Assembly (NCBI RefSeq): GCF_014642075.1
Contig: NZ_BMIK01000016.1
Coordinates: forward strand, 49,594 to 113,593
Direction of reading: 5' to 3'
DNA length: 64,000 nt
Source of the DNA: Parapedobacter defluvii
Lineage (GTDB): Bacteria; Bacteroidota; Bacteroidia; Sphingobacteriales; Sphingobacteriaceae
Position numbers and translations under genes: made by a program. Below are positions 7,650 through 15,849 of this stretch, piece after piece (positions within the stretch are counted from its first letter, which is position 1; every line of letters starts with the position of its first letter). Below the pieces are notes generated by a model that worked only from the letters and a program-made list of their open reading frames with translations, did no database searches and was not told where the DNA came from.

Positions 7650-8852
7650 ATGAAAGAACTTTTACGCATCTATATTGACTCGTACAGAGGGCTGTCCAAA
7701 TCTGCTTGGATGTTGGCATTGGTGATGCTGATTAACCGCACCGGGGCCATGGTATTGCCTTTTCTGAGTATTTATATGACACAGGCATTGGGTTTCACCA
7801 TTAAGGAGGTAGGTGTAGTGTTAGCCTGTTTCGGATTAGGTGCGGTTACAGGCTCGTGGCTGGGTGGATGGTTAACAGACCGCTACGGCAATTTCTGGGT
7901 ACAGACACTGAGCCTGCTCCTATCTGTTCCGCTGTTTTCGGTAATCCCTTTATTCACTTCCGTTGAGTCCCTTGCAGCTATCATTTACATCCTGAGCGTA
8001 ACCACGGAATCGTTCCGACCCGCCAATTCCGTTTCGGTAGCACGTTATGCCAAACCTGAAAATATTACACGCGCTTTTTCGCTCAACCGGATGGCCATCA
8101 ACCTCGGTTTCTCCATTGGACCTGCACTGGGGGGCTTCCTGGCCTCGATTTCTTACAACTGGATCTTCTATGGTAATGCCTTAGGCGCCTCCATTGCTAC
8201 CCTGACCTTTGTTTCGTTTTTCTACAAACGGAAAGGGAATGTTAAGTCCCGGCCCGCTGAATCGGCTAAGACTGTCGCCGATCCTACGCAATCGCCTTAC
8301 CGCGACCGGGTTTTCCTGCTGTTCAGTTTGCTCTGCTGCATCTATGCGATCTGCTTTTTTCAACTGCTGAGTACACTTCCTCTTTTTTATCAAAAAGGAC
8401 ACGGCCTTACGGAAAGCCAGGTGGGTATTATTTTAGGGTTCAGTGGTTTCGTTGTTGTGGTTTTCGAAATGTTGCTGGTGCATATTGCGGAACGCCGCCT
8501 TACCTATGCAAGCAGTATTTTCTGGGGAACGGCTCTTTGTGCGGTTTCCTTTGCCTTACTGCCCATGCCTACGGGCTACTGGATTCTGTATGCTGCTATT
8601 TTTCTGATGAGTATTTCAGAAATTCTTGCCATGCCTTTCATGGCCTCCGTGGCCGTGAAACGTGCTTCAAAACAAAACCAGGGCGCTTACATGGGGCTGA
8701 ATGCTTTGGCTTTTTCGGCAGCACATGTCTTTTCGCCATTTGTCGGGACCCATGTGGCCGACAATTATGGGTTCAATATTCTTTGGTGGGGCACCGCAAT
8801 CGTTCTTTTAGGTGTATCCGGCGGACTGTATTTCGTCGTGAGGAAAATGTAG
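7650..8852 (+). CDS. MFS transporter
   Basis: A 400-residue protein with about twelve hydrophobic segments and the MFS signature between segments 2 and 3 (GSWLGGWLTDRYGNFW), plus a central loop rich in K, S and T (about 190-215) separating the two six-helix halves. NRTGAMVLPFLSIYMTQALG near the start and FSLNRMAINLGFSIGPALGG in helix 5 are typical of the drug-H+ antiporter (MdtH/YttB-like) group, so it is probably a proton-coupled exporter in the inner membrane. It follows the nucleotidase pair by 78 nt on the same strand. The substrate is unknown. Confidence 0.88.
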   Translation: MKELLRIYIDSYRGLSKSAWMLALVMLINRTGAMVLPFLSIYMTQALGFTIKEVGVVLACFGLGAVTGSWLGGWLTDRYGNFWVQTLSLLLSVPLFSVIPLFTSVESLAAIIYILSVTTESFRPANSVSVARYAKPENITRAFSLNRMAINLGFSIGPALGGFLASISYNWIFYGNALGASIATLTFVSFFYKRKGNVKSRPAESAKTVADPTQSPYRDRVFLLFSLLCCIYAICFFQLLSTLPLFYQKGHGLTESQVGIILGFSGFVVVVFEMLLVHIAERRLTYASSIFWGTALCAVSFALLPMPTGYWILYAAIFLMSISEILAMPFMASVAVKRASKQNQGAYMGLNALAFSAAHVFSPFVGTHVADNYGFNILWWGTAIVLLGVSGGLYFVVRKM

Positions 8853-8862
8853 AAGTTGATTT

Positions 8863-9684
8863 CTACTTCACCAACGGATTTTTTTCTTTCGCAAAAAGCT
8901 TATAGACCTGCTTGTCTACCCAGGCGGGCAGCAGTTTGTTCATCAGTACCGCCAGTTTGCCCTGGCGGGTCATTACCAACGCACGCTTCCGGCGCAATAC
9001 CCCCTGCACAATGCGCCCGGCAACTTCTTCGGCTGTCATCATCTTATCTTCATCCATGCTGGTCTCTCCATGGGCACTCCCTGCGGCATCCAACGCTGTC
9101 TGCCGGATATTGGAGGCGGTGAAACCCGGACATGCCAGCATCACATGGAGACCGGTTTTCAGATTTTCCACGCGAAGGGATTCCATGAATCCATGAATGG
9201 CAAATTTAGAGGCTGAATACCCCGTGCGCCCCGGCAGGCCCCGGTAACCGGCAATGGAGGATACGGCTACCACCGATCCCTTACTGCGGAGTAATTCACC
9301 TATTGCGTACTTGGTACAGTACACCGTACCCCAAAAATTGACATCCATCAGCCTGCGCAATACAGACAGATCCAGATCGGCAAACAGGGCACGCATGCTG
9401 ACCCCCGCGTTATTCACCAACACGTCTACACCACCAAACGTGGTGACGGCTTGCTGCACCAATGCCCGGCAATCCATTTCGTTTGCCACGTCGCACTGCA
9501 CGGCTACTGCACGTATGCCATACCTGACCTCCAGGGATTGGCTGATGGCGCATAAGTCGACGTAACGCCTGGCCCCCAATACCAGCGACGCGCCCTGCCG
9601 CGCAAATGCTTCCGCACAGGCCAACCCGATACCTGAAGAAGCTCCGGTGATAATGACCGTCTTGTTATGCAATGCTCCGTTCAT
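8863..9684 (-). CDS. SDR family oxidoreductase
   Basis: A short-chain dehydrogenase of 273 residues from ATG 9684 (an alternative ATG at 9714 adds ten residues). It has the classical features: [10 protein letters not shown] cofactor motif close to the N-terminus, [11 protein letters not shown], the catalytic Ser in VSSIAGYRG and YSASK with the Tyr-Lys pair. The C-terminal helix ([16 protein letters not shown]) resembles the DHRS7-like membrane-associated subgroup. The start overlaps the end of recR by 20 nt (50 nt with the longer start), so it is translationally coupled to recR. It converges with the MFS gene, with 10 bp between. The substrate is unknown; NAD(P)-dependent alcohol/ketone interconversion is expected. 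Confidence 0.9.
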   Translation of the reverse strand: MNGALHNKTVIITGASSGIGLACAEAFARQGASLVLGARRYVDLCAISQSLEVRYGIRAVAVQCDVANEMDCRALVQQAVTTFGGVDVLVNNAGVSMRALFADLDLSVLRRLMDVNFWGTVYCTKYAIGELLRSKGSVVAVSSIAGYRGLPGRTGYSASKFAIHGFMESLRVENLKTGLHVMLACPGFTASNIRQTALDAAGSAHGETSMDEDKMMTAEEVAGRIVQGVLRRKRALVMTRQGKLAVLMNKLLPAWVDKQVYKLFAKEKNPLVK

Positions 9685-10279
9685 AGGGTACCCGGGTAGC
9701 GATAGACCGGCCAAGGGTTACTTCATCCACATATTCAAGCTCACCTCCAAAGGCTATGCCGCGGGCGATGGTACTGATCTGCACACCGAAATCTTTCAGT
9801 TTCTTATACAGGTAAAAAATAGTGGTATCACCTTCCATGGTGGCACTTAGTGCGAGGATTATTTCGTGTACCCCACCGGCCGCTAACCGGCTGACCAAAC
9901 TCTCGATCTGGAGGTCAGACGGCCCCACTCCATCCATGGGCGATATCAGTCCGCCGAGCACATGGTATACACCCTGATATTGATTGGTATTCTCAATGGC
10001 CATCACATCGCGCGTATCCTCAACCACGCAGATCAGTCCTTTGTCGCGCTTGTGAGACGCACATATTTCGCAAATCGTATGGTCGGCGATATTGTGGCAG
10101 GTAGTGCAGTACCGGATTTCCTGTTTCAGGCGATTCAATGCTTCGGTAAACCGCACGACATCGGTCTCGGGTTGTTTCAGCAGGTGCAGCACCAGGCGCA
10201 GGGCGGTCTTCTGCCCCACTCCCGGCAGGCGTCCGAACTCGATCACCGCCTGTTCCAGCAACTTGGAAGAAAAGTTCAT
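9665..10279 (-). CDS. recR: Recombination mediator protein RecR
   Basis: This 204-residue protein has all RecR parts: the N-terminal helix-hairpin-helix ([23 protein letters not shown]), a four-cysteine zinc finger ([16 protein letters not shown]), a Toprim domain ([14 protein letters not shown]) and the Walker-like C-terminal region with TRVPYERS. With RecO and RecF it helps RecA load on SSB-coated single-stranded gaps. ATG 10279 is chosen because it matches the conserved RecR start and follows a TAnnTTTG box by only a few bases; the open frame extends 83 codons further without homology. The end overlaps the SDR gene. Confidence 0.96.
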   Translation of the reverse strand: MNFSSKLLEQAVIEFGRLPGVGQKTALRLVLHLLKQPETDVVRFTEALNRLKQEIRYCTTCHNIADHTICEICASHKRDKGLICVVEDTRDVMAIENTNQYQGVYHVLGGLISPMDGVGPSDLQIESLVSRLAAGGVHEIILALSATMEGDTTIFYLYKKLKDFGVQISTIARGIAFGGELEYVDEVTLGRSIATRVPYERSIA

Positions 10280-10283
10280 GACG

Positions 10284-10291
10284 CAAAGATA
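10284..10291 (-). promoter_or_regulatory. TAnnTTTG promoter of recR
   Basis: TATCTTTG on the minus strand, ending 5 bp before the recR ATG, with TTTCG about 19 bp further upstream as a possible -33 element. Implies an almost leaderless recR transcript. Confidence 0.55.
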
Positions 10292-10394
10292 ATTGTTTAG
10301 GCTGGAAGTCCGAAAGCCGGATTGAACGCGTCGTCCGTGTTCCATCCTTTGCGCAAAAAATCCTACTTTAGCGAAAATCAAAAAATTACCGACG

Positions 10395-11105
10395 ATGGCA
10401 AGAACACGGGAAGATAAAATCATGCGGGCCTTTGAAAACAAGACCTGGCAGGAAATCAAAGTGAAAGATTCCTGGCAGATTTTCAAAATCATGGCCGAAT
10501 TTGTAGATGGATTTGAGAAGCTGGCCAAGATAGGCCCCTGTGTATCGATGTTTGGATCGGCCCGGACGCCACAGGACCATAAAAATTATAAACTGGCAGA
10601 AGACATCGCACGGCTGCTTACCGAACGAGGGTACGGTGTGGTATCGGGTGGCGGGCCGGGTATCATGGAAGCCGCCAACAAAGGTGCTTATGAAGCCGGG
10701 GGAAAATCGGTAGGCATCAACATCGAACTCCCCTTTGAACAATTCCACAATGCCTATATCGATCGGGACAAACTACTGCAGTTCAACTATTTTTTTGTGC
10801 GGAAAGTCATGTTTATGAAATACTCCCAAGGGTTCATTGTTCTGCCCGGTGGATTTGGCACCATGGATGAACTATTTGAAGCCATCACGTTGATCCAAAC
10901 CGGAAAAATCGCCCGGTTTCCGATTGTGCTCGTCGGCGAAGCATACTGGGGCGGACTTTTCGACTGGGTAAAAAACAGAATGCTTGAGGAAGGAAATATC
11001 AGTCCGGAGGACTTGAATCTTTATCGTTTGGTAGACACAGCCGAAGAGGCTGCCGGTCATATCTTCCGGTTTTATGATAAGTATTTGCTCAAACCGAATT
11101 TTTAA
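10395..11105 (+). CDS. TIGR00730/LOG family Rossmann-fold protein
   Basis: A 236-residue member of the LOG family, whose characterised members cleave the N-glycosidic bond of cytokinin riboside or AMP 5'-monophosphates. The two diagnostic motifs are present: [16 protein letters not shown] (nucleotide-binding loop) and [20 protein letters not shown], matching the catalytic PGGxGTxxE signature, so the Glu and Gly residues required for phosphoribohydrolase activity are conserved. The long N-terminal part ([23 protein letters not shown]) is typical of the bacterial type. The role in this organism is probably nucleotide salvage or damage clearance rather than hormone synthesis. It is divergent from recR with a 115-bp gap. 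Confidence 0.88.
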   Translation: MARTREDKIMRAFENKTWQEIKVKDSWQIFKIMAEFVDGFEKLAKIGPCVSMFGSARTPQDHKNYKLAEDIARLLTERGYGVVSGGGPGIMEAANKGAYEAGGKSVGINIELPFEQFHNAYIDRDKLLQFNYFFVRKVMFMKYSQGFIVLPGGFGTMDELFEAITLIQTGKIARFPIVLVGEAYWGGLFDWVKNRMLEEGNISPEDLNLYRLVDTAEEAAGHIFRFYDKYLLKPNF

Positions 11106-11147
11106 GTAGAATCGCTTTGGTTGCTCGGAAGAACAATTTCAAGTATT

Positions 11148-11267
11148 CTATTTCCATAACTCGTCCAGTGTCATTTTCACTGTACAGCCCGCCTTAATAT
11201 CCACTTCGCCTTCCTGCATTTTGTCCGCCGCGCCTGCCTTAACATTTTTAATATCGTTAATTGCCAT
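11148..11267 (-). CDS. Possible 39-residue small protein
   Basis: An ATG-started open frame of 39 codons ending in TAG, in the 201-bp gap between the LOG-family gene and the small membrane protein. The peptide is polar and slightly amphipathic (MAINDIKNVK, then EGEVDIKAGC). An in-frame TAA lies five codons upstream, so it is not the tail of a longer gene in the same frame. No clear ribosome-binding site precedes it. I do not recognise it; it could be a genuine small protein or the remnant of a longer one. Confidence 0.3.
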   Translation of the reverse strand: MAINDIKNVKAGAADKMQEGEVDIKAGCTVKMTLDELWK

Positions 11268-11306
11268 CGTCGACCACGGTTAGCTACGGCAGCTTTCTAT
11301 CCGGTG

Positions 11307-11702
11307 CTAAGGCATCTGGCAGATTAGGCTTCTATAGCTAGCAAAATATTTTTTGGGCATAATCAGCGAGGCTGCCAGCAATGAACCGAAAATGGCAATC
11401 CCAATCAGTAACATTTGCCACCTCTCCTGATTCTCCGCCGGAAATTCATGGAACTCCGAAAGTAACGCTAACAGAAAGTAAGCACTCGCACCTCCCAATA
11501 AAATGGCTATCGAAAGCGCAAGATACTTATTTTTCCAAATCAATAGTATTGCAATTACCAGTATGCCAAAAACCATCATGCCACTAAAGGACGTAAAAGA
11601 CGACGCCCCGATCCATTCGCCAATGAAACAGACCACTGCTGTTCCTAAGAGTAAAATCTCTAACGTATAAGGAAGTACCTTTCTGATTTTGCTTGCATTC
11701 AT
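11307..11702 (-). CDS. Small integral membrane protein (unknown)
   Basis: A 131-residue protein, almost entirely hydrophobic, with four predicted membrane segments: residues about 9-28, 38-57, 59-83 and 98-117, separated by short charged loops (WKNKYLA, EFPAENQERWQ). No catalytic or ligand motif is visible. It lies downstream of a padR regulator and its frameshifted membrane partner on the same strand, but 90 bp after them, so it may belong to the same stress or antibiotic-responsive membrane group or be independent. No function can be assigned. Confidence 0.6.
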   Translation of the reverse strand: MNASKIRKVLPYTLEILLLGTAVVCFIGEWIGASSFTSFSGMMVFGILVIAILLIWKNKYLALSIAILLGGASAYFLLALLSEFHEFPAENQERWQMLLIGIAIFGSLLAASLIMPKKYFASYRSLICQMP

Positions 11703-11792
11703 GTTTTATGCATTTACTCAGTGTTACGAGTTAGCTGACCAAACTTAGCTAAAGTTACGCTAAAATGCAAGAAAAATCAACCAAAGAAGCTG

Positions 11793-12475
11793 CTAAAACA
11801 GGAGCTTATGCTGTTCAAACTCCCGGCACTTTCGGATAGCATACGAAGTAATCCGGAAAAACGCCGCAAAAAGGAATGTGAAAAGCAGGATGACGCATAC
11901 GAAAAGGCACGCATAGATCCAGGTTTCTTCCGGATGAAGGGTGAATTGATCAGATATCGCTGACCACCCTCCCCCGATCTGTAAGAGAAAGGTCGGTAGA
12001 AGTATAAATTGATTAGCGAATTGCATGGCCATCAGCTTACGGTACTTGCGTTGTAACCACAGACTATATGCGGCTGCTCCCACTGAAAAGCAAGATAGAC
12101 AAAACCCGAAATTGTCAACAGCCAAGGCGTGGCAATCATAAAAAAAAGCCGGTATAATACCACCCCAAAACCTCCTACTACCAACACGGTGGGGAAAGCC
12201 ATCCACTGCTTGAATTCAAGACATATTTGATAAAAATATTTCTCACGAAGTGACTTAGCCATCGCTGCCTCCAGTTCACTAAATCCGAATATACCGAATT
12301 CCGCATGGGTCTGTTGCAGCGCCTCTTCAAAGTTCATACCGGGATTCCTCGTCAGTTTTTCCTCGATGCTGCAAGCTACATGATCGATAATTTCCATTTG
12401 GAGATCGATCGCGGTAAAACCGCGCTGGCGGATGAAAGCCCGGAGACGTTCCAGTTGTTGTTTATTCAACTTCAC
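11793..12475 (-). pseudogene. Frameshifted PadR-partner membrane protein
   Basis: Two overlapping frames make one protein of about 226 residues. The first (from GTG 12475) has an amphipathic N-terminal region of the HAAS/permease-prefix kind (LERLRAFIRQRGFTAIDLQMEIIDHV, then FEEALQQTHAEFGIFGFSELE) and two membrane segments, then runs out after TISGFVYLAFQ. The second resumes as VGAAAYSLWLQRKYRKL and continues through further membrane segments to a stop at 11793. The joint is near 12080-12095, and one missing base would explain it. The GTG overlaps the padR stop (GTGA), the standard coupling of padR and its target. This may be a true decaying gene or a sequencing error. Confidence 0.75.
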
Positions 12476-12810
12476 GACGCAGCAGGCTTAATATTTAACA
12501 CCAATTGCAGTTTCTCGATGAAAGTAGTGGCCTCGCTCATTTTTTCCTTCACCTCACCTTTACCCTGTGGAGACAACGCGTAGTATTTGCGCACGCGCCC
12601 ATCCACCAACTCTGTACTGGTTTCCAGTAAGCCATCTGCTTCCAATTTGTGTAACGCAGGATATAAAGCACCTTCGGTCAGTTTGAATTCCCCGTGACTC
12701 AACTGCCTTACCTTCTGTGTGATCTCGTAACCGTACATCTTATCATGGTCTTCGAGTAACTTCAAAATAATGGTTTGAAGTGTGCCTTTTAACAGTTTTG
12801 CCGAACTCAT
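12472..12810 (-). CDS. PadR family transcriptional regulator
   Basis: A 112-residue protein of the short PadR-s2 type: a winged helix with LKGTLQTIILKLLEDHDKMYGYEI at the N-terminus, GALYPALHKLEADGLLET as the recognition helix and wing, and RKYYALSPQGK, followed by one dimerisation helix. ATG 12810 is chosen because the PadR domain begins there; the upstream extension of the frame is cysteine-rich with no homology. PadR proteins usually repress the membrane gene transcribed with them, here coupled by a 4-nt overlap but frameshifted. The ligand is unknown. Confidence 0.93.
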   Translation of the reverse strand: MSSAKLLKGTLQTIILKLLEDHDKMYGYEITQKVRQLSHGEFKLTEGALYPALHKLEADGLLETSTELVDGRVRKYYALSPQGKGEVKEKMSEATTFIEKLQLVLNIKPAAS

Positions 12811-13056
12811 GCAGCAAATATATAGTTTTCCAATATATATAAGAAATTTATGTATAATATTTTTATCGTTATCCGAAGCACAAAAGGAACAACAATTGCA
12901 CGAACCTGCTATTTTTTCAGTATAATTCATTAATCACCAGTCAATTATTCAGGTTCAACTAAACAGAACAAGACAAATTTTCCGATTCCGCAATCAAATC
13001 TCACGTGGTACTTGTTTTGACTATACAGGTTTTAATTACAGTATAAATTAACGATC

Positions 13057-15651
13057 ATGAATTTCAACAATTATACAATCAAAGCACAGGAAGCCATACA
13101 GAAGGCCTCTGAGATAGCAGTGGGTAACCAACAGCAATCCATTGAAACAGCACACTTGCTAAAAGGACTGTTGCTGGTGGATGAAAATGTAGTAACCCAT
13201 CTGCTGAAAAAACTGAATGTAAATGTGAAGCACGTGGAGGAAGAGCTTGATAAACAGATCAGCTCATTTCCGAAAGTGAGTGGCAGCAATATTTACCTTG
13301 CCTCCTCAACGAATACAGCCTTGCAAAAGGCTCAGTCGTATCTGAAGGAATTCAAAGATGAGTTTGTATCCATCGAACACATTTTATTGGGCATCCTGAA
13401 TGCAGGCGATAAAACCGCGGCGCTCTTAAAAGACCAGGGTGTAACGGAAAAAGACCTGAAGAAGGCGATTACGGATCTACGGGGCAACGCACGGGTAACC
13501 GATCCGAATGCCGAAGCCACCTACAATGCGCTTAACAAATATGCGCGCAACCTCAACGAAGACGCCGAATCGGGGAAACTCGATCCGGTCATCGGTCGTG
13601 ATGAGGAAATCCGCAGGGTCATTCAGATTTTGTCTCGCCGTACCAAAAACAACCCCATTCTTGTAGGAGAGCCGGGTGTGGGAAAAACGGCAATCGCCGA
13701 GGGCATTGCCCACCGGATCATCAAAGGCGACGTCCCCGAGAACCTGAAAACCAAAACGGTATTCTCGTTGGATATGGGAGCACTCATTGCCGGAGCCAAA
13801 TACAAGGGTGAATTTGAAGAACGCCTCAAAGCGGTGGTAAAAGAAGTTACACAGAGTGACGGGGAAATCATCCTCTTTATCGATGAAATCCACACGTTGG
13901 TGGGCGCCGGAGGAGGTGAAGGGGCAATGGATGCTGCCAACATTCTCAAACCGGCATTGGCCCGTGGAGAGCTGCGTGCCATTGGTGCGACGACACTGAA
14001 CGAGTACCAGAAGTATTTCGAAAAAGATAAGGCGCTGGAACGGCGTTTCCAAAAAGTGATGGTGGAGGAACCCGACACGCAGGATGCGATTTCCATTCTG
14101 CGCGGACTCAAGGAGCGTTATGAAACCCACCACAAGGTGCGTATCCTGGACGAGGCCATCATCGCAGCCGTAGAGCTTTCGCAACGTTACATTGCAGACC
14201 GGTTCCTGCCCGACAAAGCCATTGACCTCATGGATGAGGCAGCCTCCAAACTCCGGCTGGAAATGGACTCGGTGCCCGAATCGGTGGATGAAATCGAACG
14301 CCGCATTATGCAGCTGGAAATTGAACGGGAGGCTATCAAACGGGAGAAGGACACGAAAAAGGTTGATGAACTGAGTGAGGAAATTGCCAATCTCAGTGCC
14401 GATCGGGATTCCTTGCGTGCCGCGTGGCAAAGTGAAAAAACACTGGTAGACAACATCAACCACGAGATCGAGCAGATCGAAAACTATAAAATAGAAGCCG
14501 ATCAGGCAGAACGTGCCGGCGACTATGGCCGCGTCGCCGAAATCCGCTACGGACGGATCAAAGAGTCTCAGGACAAAGTAGAGGCACTCAAAAAAGAGCT
14601 AGCTGAAAAGCAGAGCGACAGCCGCATGCTCAAAGAAGAGGTTACGGCCGAAGACATCGCAGGAGTGGTGTCCCGGTGGACGGGTATTCCGGTGACCAAA
14701 ATGGTGCAAAGCGAACGTGATAAATTACTACACCTTGAAGAAGAATTACACAGGCGGGTAGCGGGACAGGAAGAAGCCATCGAAGCCATTTCCGACGCCA
14801 TCCGTCGATCCCGGGCGGGACTTAGCGATAAACGCCGACCCATCGGTTCGTTCATCTTTCTGGGTACCACCGGTGTAGGAAAGACCGAGTTGGCTAAAGC
14901 GCTCGCGGAGTTTCTGTTTAACGATGAACAATCGATGGTCCGCATTGATATGAGCGAATATCAGGAACGTCACTCCGTTTCCCGCCTCATCGGTGCGCCT
15001 CCGGGATATGTGGGATATGATGAAGGCGGACAGCTGACGGAGGCCGTACGGCGTAGGCCCTATGCGGTGGTATTGCTGGACGAGATTGAGAAAGCACACC
15101 CTGACGTCTTCAACATCTTATTGCAGGTGCTGGACGATGGACACCTGACGGATAATAAAGGCCGGGTCGTGAACTTTAAAAACACAATCATCATCATGAC
15201 GTCCAATATCGGTTCACACCTTATTCAGGAAAATTTCAGTCAACTGAATGAAACCAATAAGGAAGAAGTCATGGCCAAAACACAAAGCGAGGTGTATGAA
15301 TTGCTTCAAAAGACCATCCGGCCGGAGTTTCTCAACCGGATTGATGAAGTAATCATGTTTGCACCGCTTAGCCGGGAAGAACTGGGCAAGATTGTGCACA
15401 TGCAGTTCGCCAACGTTCAGAAGCAACTCGCCGAAATGGGCATTCATCTTACAGCGAGCGACGAGGCACTGGATTGGCTGGCACAACTGGGCTATGACCC
15501 GCAATACGGTGCCCGCCCACTGAAAAGGGTGATCCAAAAGCACATCCTCAACGAGTTGTCCAAGGAAATCCTGGCAGGTAAGGTCGACAAAGAAAGCCAC
15601 ATCAAGCTGGATATGTTTGACAATAAGTTTGTCTTTCTTAACGAGAAGTGA
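13057..15651 (+). CDS. clpB: ATP-dependent chaperone ClpB
   Basis: A full-length 864-residue Hsp100 disaggregase. In order: the Clp_N repeats (residues 1-145), first AAA+ domain with Walker A GEPGVGKT at 204-211 and [11 protein letters not shown], the long coiled-coil middle domain (about 400-525) that distinguishes ClpB from ClpA/ClpC, second AAA+ domain with GTTGVGKT at 603-610 and [13 protein letters not shown], and the D2-small domain with [11 protein letters not shown]. It lacks the ClpP-docking loop. Together with DnaK/DnaJ it extracts polypeptides from aggregates after heat stress. I did not see an obvious CIRCE or heat-shock operator in the 246-bp upstream gap. A tandem repeat follows the stop. 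Confidence 0.98.
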   Translation: MNFNNYTIKAQEAIQKASEIAVGNQQQSIETAHLLKGLLLVDENVVTHLLKKLNVNVKHVEEELDKQISSFPKVSGSNIYLASSTNTALQKAQSYLKEFKDEFVSIEHILLGILNAGDKTAALLKDQGVTEKDLKKAITDLRGNARVTDPNAEATYNALNKYARNLNEDAESGKLDPVIGRDEEIRRVIQILSRRTKNNPILVGEPGVGKTAIAEGIAHRIIKGDVPENLKTKTVFSLDMGALIAGAKYKGEFEERLKAVVKEVTQSDGEIILFIDEIHTLVGAGGGEGAMDAANILKPALARGELRAIGATTLNEYQKYFEKDKALERRFQKVMVEEPDTQDAISILRGLKERYETHHKVRILDEAIIAAVELSQRYIADRFLPDKAIDLMDEAASKLRLEMDSVPESVDEIERRIMQLEIEREAIKREKDTKKVDELSEEIANLSADRDSLRAAWQSEKTLVDNINHEIEQIENYKIEADQAERAGDYGRVAEIRYGRIKESQDKVEALKKELAEKQSDSRMLKEEVTAEDIAGVVSRWTGIPVTKMVQSERDKLLHLEEELHRRVAGQEEAIEAISDAIRRSRAGLSDKRRPIGSFIFLGTTGVGKTELAKALAEFLFNDEQSMVRIDMSEYQERHSVSRLIGAPPGYVGYDEGGQLTEAVRRRPYAVVLLDEIEKAHPDVFNILLQVLDDGHLTDNKGRVVNFKNTIIIMTSNIGSHLIQENFSQLNETNKEEVMAKTQSEVYELLQKTIRPEFLNRIDEVIMFAPLSREELGKIVHMQFANVQKQLAEMGIHLTASDEALDWLAQLGYDPQYGARPLKRVIQKHILNELSKEILAGKVDKESHIKLDMFDNKFVFLNEK

Positions 15652-15656
15652 TCGGT

Positions 15657-15761
15657 GATCGGTGGACAGTGATCGGTGGACAGTGATCGGTGGACAGTGA
15701 TCGGTGGACAGTGATCGGTGGTCGGTGATGGGTGGTCGGTAGTGGCCCTTCACCGATCACT
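15657..15761. repeat. Tandem 14-mer repeat and inverted copy after clpB
   Basis: Four perfect head-to-tail copies of GATCGGTGGACAGT (15657-15712) are followed by degenerate copies (15713-15745) and an inverted word CACCGATCACT (15751-15761) that can pair with AGTGATCGGTG (15710-15720). The block starts 5 bp after the clpB stop and could act as a hairpin end of the clpB transcript. The stretch 15715-15736 is repeated, inverted and without mismatch, inside the ABC permease gene at 42991-43012. Confidence 0.85.
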
Positions 15762-15849
15762 GTTCACTCACCCCTGGCCACCAACTTATCTCCGACTACC
15801 AACTTAGCACGATTTTTGGTAACTTTACATAAAAATCGGGAAATCGTCA

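Noticed and set aside
12060..12110. Programmed frameshift in the PadR-partner gene
   Set aside because: No in-frame slippery heptamer or stimulatory structure seen; decay or a sequencing error is more likely.
13477..14463. 328-codon open frame antisense to clpB
   Set aside because: It mirrors the codon pattern of clpB, has no recognisable motif and no ribosome-binding site; clpB is certain, so this is a shadow.
15657..15761. CRISPR-like array after clpB
   Set aside because: Repeats are directly head to tail without unique spacers and only 14 bp long, so this is a simple tandem repeat.
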